Positions 61,560-64,000 of a DNA stretch of 64,000 bases are shown here, piece by piece. This DNA comes from Panopea generosa (taxonomy: Eukaryota; Mollusca; Bivalvia; Adapedonta; Hiatellidae). The stretch spans positions 14,892,086 through 14,956,085 of the forward strand of contig CM055902.1 of NCBI GenBank assembly GCA_029582155.1, written 5' to 3'. The notes below the pieces were generated by a model. It was not told the origin of the DNA, searched no databases, and saw nothing but the letters and a program-made list of their open reading frames with translations. How positions within the stretch are numbered: the stretch's first letter is position 1; the number at the start of each line of letters is the position of its first letter. The translations under genes and the position numbers were made by a program.

Positions 61560-62241
61560 CTGAAATTGAAGTTGAAGTTAATAACTGAAATATTTCAGGT
61601 GGTCCCTGAATTGATCTAAGGCAATTTCGTCTAATGATCTCCTACCTCACACAGAAAATCAGCAAGCTTACTTGGAAGTGAAAAAAATATCTAAATACAA
61701 GATGTACCAAATCATTAGTAGCATCTCAAGTAAACAATTAATGACATCAACTGACAATAACTGTTATGTGATACGGGTATAAACACTCATGCTTGTTAGG
61801 TTGAGATTTTATGAAGTGTTTATGTATTACGTGTTTATATATATATTGAGTGTACTTGCAATTCCGTAAGAACTGCGGTTTTACTCAGAATCTATTTATT
61901 TTTTATCATTGCAACAGGATATGCCATATATGATGAGTCATGGGTAAAAGATAACGTTTCAACCCATTCAAAGCAAATAAAAATAATAAAAAATGAAAAA
62001 ATATGTTTTAAACACCATGTGCTGAAACTTGACTAAATTTTTATGACCCCTAAGTGCTGATAGCAAATATTTATTAACCATCCAGTAGTCCATTTAAGCA
62101 CAATACTGCCTTTGTACATGTACCACTTTGTGCTATAGCAACCATTACATCAAATATCGATCTCCAATTGCTGATTGCAAATATTGGTTAATAATGCATT
62201 TTGTAACACCGTATTCAATTCGTTATGAAATAATGGGAAAC
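61560..62241. other. Upstream DNA, nothing recognised
   Basis: AT-rich sequence just above the signal-peptide exon, probably the first intron. No promoter elements can be claimed. Confidence 0.5.
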
Positions 62242-62254
62242 ACAAATAAGGTAG

Positions 62255-62571
62255 TTGTTGTTGTTGTATGGTGTTTAGCATCGCTTTCAACAATTGTTCA
62301 GTCATATCGCGACGGTGTCTACTTGAGATAGTATTCTAAGCGCTGTCACATTGGAGTATCATGCCGCAGACACATGGTATGATACCCCACCCAGTCACAT
62401 TATACTAGCACCGAGCCGACCAGACCTAGAACTCTCCTCTTAATGCTGAGCGTCAAGCGAGGAAGCTTCTAGTACCATTTTTAAAGTTTTTAGTAAGACC
62501 CTGCCGTGGATTGAACCCACGACCTTCCGCATGCGAAGCGGACACTCTACCACTAGACCACGCCGCGGTAT
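62255..62571 (-). mobile_element. Complete tRNA-derived SINE with perfect target duplications
   Basis: Minus strand: a tRNA-like head (GGCGTGGTCTAGTGGTAGAG A box; a TCCGC/GCGGA anticodon stem around TTCGCAT; GTGGGTTCAATCCACG B box), then a conserved body with CGCTTGACGCTCAGCAT and CATGTGTCTGCGGCATG, and a (CAA)n tail. Identical 13-bp direct repeats ACAAATAAGGTAG flank it at 62242-62254 and 62572-62584. The acceptor ends do not pair, so it is a SINE and not a tRNA gene. It is of the common mollusc type, by memory. Confidence 0.8.
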
Positions 62572-62584
62572 ACAAATAAGGTAG

Positions 62585-62834
62585 CTTTTACGTACTAATA
62601 CGTGTTATGTGATTTTATGTGAAATTGAAACATTTAGGCATGGTTTAAGCCGGAGACACAGCGGTATTTGTACCAGTCTAATGACGATGGTCATCGACTG
62701 TCGTGCGCAGACCGGACTGGGTATACACCGGATGTGATAGGATTGGACTAACCATCACAATTAACACTACCTGTAATATTTGTACTTTTTTCCTATTGTT
62801 TACATGTAAATGTAATGAGAGAATAAATGTAAAT
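62585..62834. other. No gene seen
   Basis: Short spacer with no recognisable feature. Confidence 0.5.
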
Positions 62835-62889
62835 GTTGTTGTTGTTGTTGTTGTTGTTGTTGTAGTTGTTGGTGGTGGTGATGGTGGTT
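62835..62889. repeat. GTT/GGT microsatellite
   Basis: A (GTT)n run passes into (GGT)n. It creates the polyvaline-glycine part of a spurious 135-codon frame. Confidence 0.9.
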
Positions 62890-63177
62890 CGGATTTAATG
62901 ATTTCTTATAAAAATAGATATCAAATATTACAAGTAAAACACTTTTATGATAAATATATTGCATTTTTTAATTGTCAGACAGTACAATATTTCATCTCAA
63001 TGAATATCTTCTTCGAAATCAATCGCATACTTTCTTACGTCATATTTTGTTTATTTCTAGAACTTTCGTTGACGTATTCAAATTTAAAAATGATGTCAAC
63101 GGGCATATGATGGGAAGCCAAATATTAACAAAACCGTCGGACGTTTAAAAGATATATGAACAATATTTAAAAAAAAA

Positions 63178-63372
63178 GTTTTTAAAAATAAACCACCATT
63201 TTCTGGGATCCTCGTAAGTACCCATCTCCATGATGATAACTGATAATGTTCACACTTGAATCAGCCGTGTGAGACGAATGACAATGAGACGCAATGTGGT
63301 ATATTAGTCATCAAGGAGATTCGAACTCAAGATCCCGCATTGATTGTCAGACGCGATAACCGGGTGCGGCAA
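63178..63372 (-). mobile_element. SINE with tRNA head and conserved core (copy D)
   Basis: Minus strand: a tRNA-like head with GAGTTCGAATCTC B box, then TTGCGTCTCATTGTCATTCG and TCTCACACGGCTGATTCAAG, ending near GAGGATCCCAGAAAATGG. It is the most complete of the four copies of this family in the window. Confidence 0.6.
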
Positions 63373-63647
63373 TTCAATTTTAATAAAATAAAAGTAGCAA
63401 AACTATTAAAACTATTCTTGGACATACAAATAAAATCATACCTTTAGATTAATTTGTTTGAAGCTTAATGTAAATCCATATCAAATGAAAGATTTCCAAA
63501 GAAACACTAATTCCTGTATCTTCCTCCAAAACCTGGGATATTTTGAATAAACCGTTTTCCACATAAATCCTGATAATCCTTGTCGCAAATCCTTTACTTC
63601 ACATTCATCAATACGTCGGTTTATCAGGTATGCAGAACTTAATACGG

Positions 63648-63727
63648 GTACATTAAGCTATCACGTTTAAACTCAGGACCATTGGATTAACAACCAGATT
63701 CTTTACCAACTGAGCTAGCCGGTCCCG
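63648..63727 (-). other. tRNA-like SINE head
   Basis: Minus strand GGGACCGGCTAGCTCAGTTGG carries a perfect A box, followed by an anticodon-like GGTTGTTAATCC arm. The B box (GAGTTTAAACG) has decayed, so it is not a working tRNA gene. Confidence 0.5.
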
Positions 63728-63764
63728 ACAAAATATTATTTTAACAAATAAATAAACATACTAC

Positions 63765-63900
63765 CTGAAAATATATGTACGAGACAATATGTAGAACCTC
63801 TGTTTCAGCAAACGGAAGATCGATGCAGCACACGGCCGTAATGATATGATACGGATGCAGCTGTGGCAACGGAAATGCGATAATTATTGCTGTTATTAAA
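63765..63900 (-). other. Possible 5' untranslated exon of the EGF gene
   Basis: The minus strand carries TTTTCAG followed by GTAGTATG, a plausible donor whose exon side ends at 63765. It lies about 2.2 kb above the signal-peptide exon, which needs an upstream untranslated exon because an acceptor directly precedes its ATG. The upstream limit given is arbitrary and no promoter motif was recognised. This is inference only. Confidence 0.22.
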
Positions 63901-64000
63901 ACACTATATTAACCGAAGAACACACATTATCTGAAGTGAATCGCTGTTGAATAAATTAGACTGTAGCTGCTGATTGTTGGTGTCATCAAGTAAGCATGAT

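Noticed and set aside
62500-62571. tRNA-Ala(CGC) gene
   Set aside because: The anticodon and T arms fold but the acceptor strands do not pair, and target duplications show that it is a SINE head.
62703-63110. 135-codon frame with polyvaline and glycine
   Set aside because: Created by a GTT/GGT microsatellite.

Overview
The window looks like AT-rich nuclear DNA from a marine invertebrate, most likely a bivalve mollusc. This is inferred from split genes with long introns, tRNA-derived SINEs of a style common in molluscs, and a chromodomain-type Ty3/Gypsy element that carries an envelope gene. No species call is possible from sequence alone.

The organising feature is one host gene on the minus strand. 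Its first coding exon (61493-61559) encodes a start methionine and a hydrophobic signal peptide and ends in phase 1. Downstream in transcript order come EGF-like exons, each bounded by phase-1 introns: a divergent one at 41889-45768 split by a DNA transposon, a divergent one at 35328-35441, one at 32370-34159 split by a probable solo LTR, and then twelve intact, almost identical copies from 30126 down to 1868. These lie in a tandem array with a period of about 2,244 bp that runs off the left edge. Each 114-nt exon adds one calcium-binding EGF module with Notch-type glycosylation and Asx-hydroxylation consensus sites. Shared private variants show that amplification also proceeded in blocks of three units (6,732 bp).

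Layout: 1-34550 near-identical array, interrupted at 20077-23645 (3.57 kb TIR element with a TA target duplication) and 32387-34057 (probable solo LTR). 34551-36850 holds older divergent repeat units with one EGF exon. 37200-41500 is an ancient unit split by a decayed Mutator-like transposon and SINEs. 41889-45768 is an EGF exon with a second copy of the TIR element inside. 46305-57904 is a young but broken envelope-bearing Ty3/Gypsy-type element lying in the first large intron. 57905-61492 is the rest of that intron, with SINEs. 61493-61559 is the signal-peptide exon, and 61560-64000 is upstream DNA with a SINE that has perfect target duplications, further tRNA-like heads and a possible 5' UTR exon.

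Nearly all short open frames in the array (61, 75 and 85 codons, repeated every unit) are by-products of the repeat on the strand opposite the gene and are not annotated as genes.
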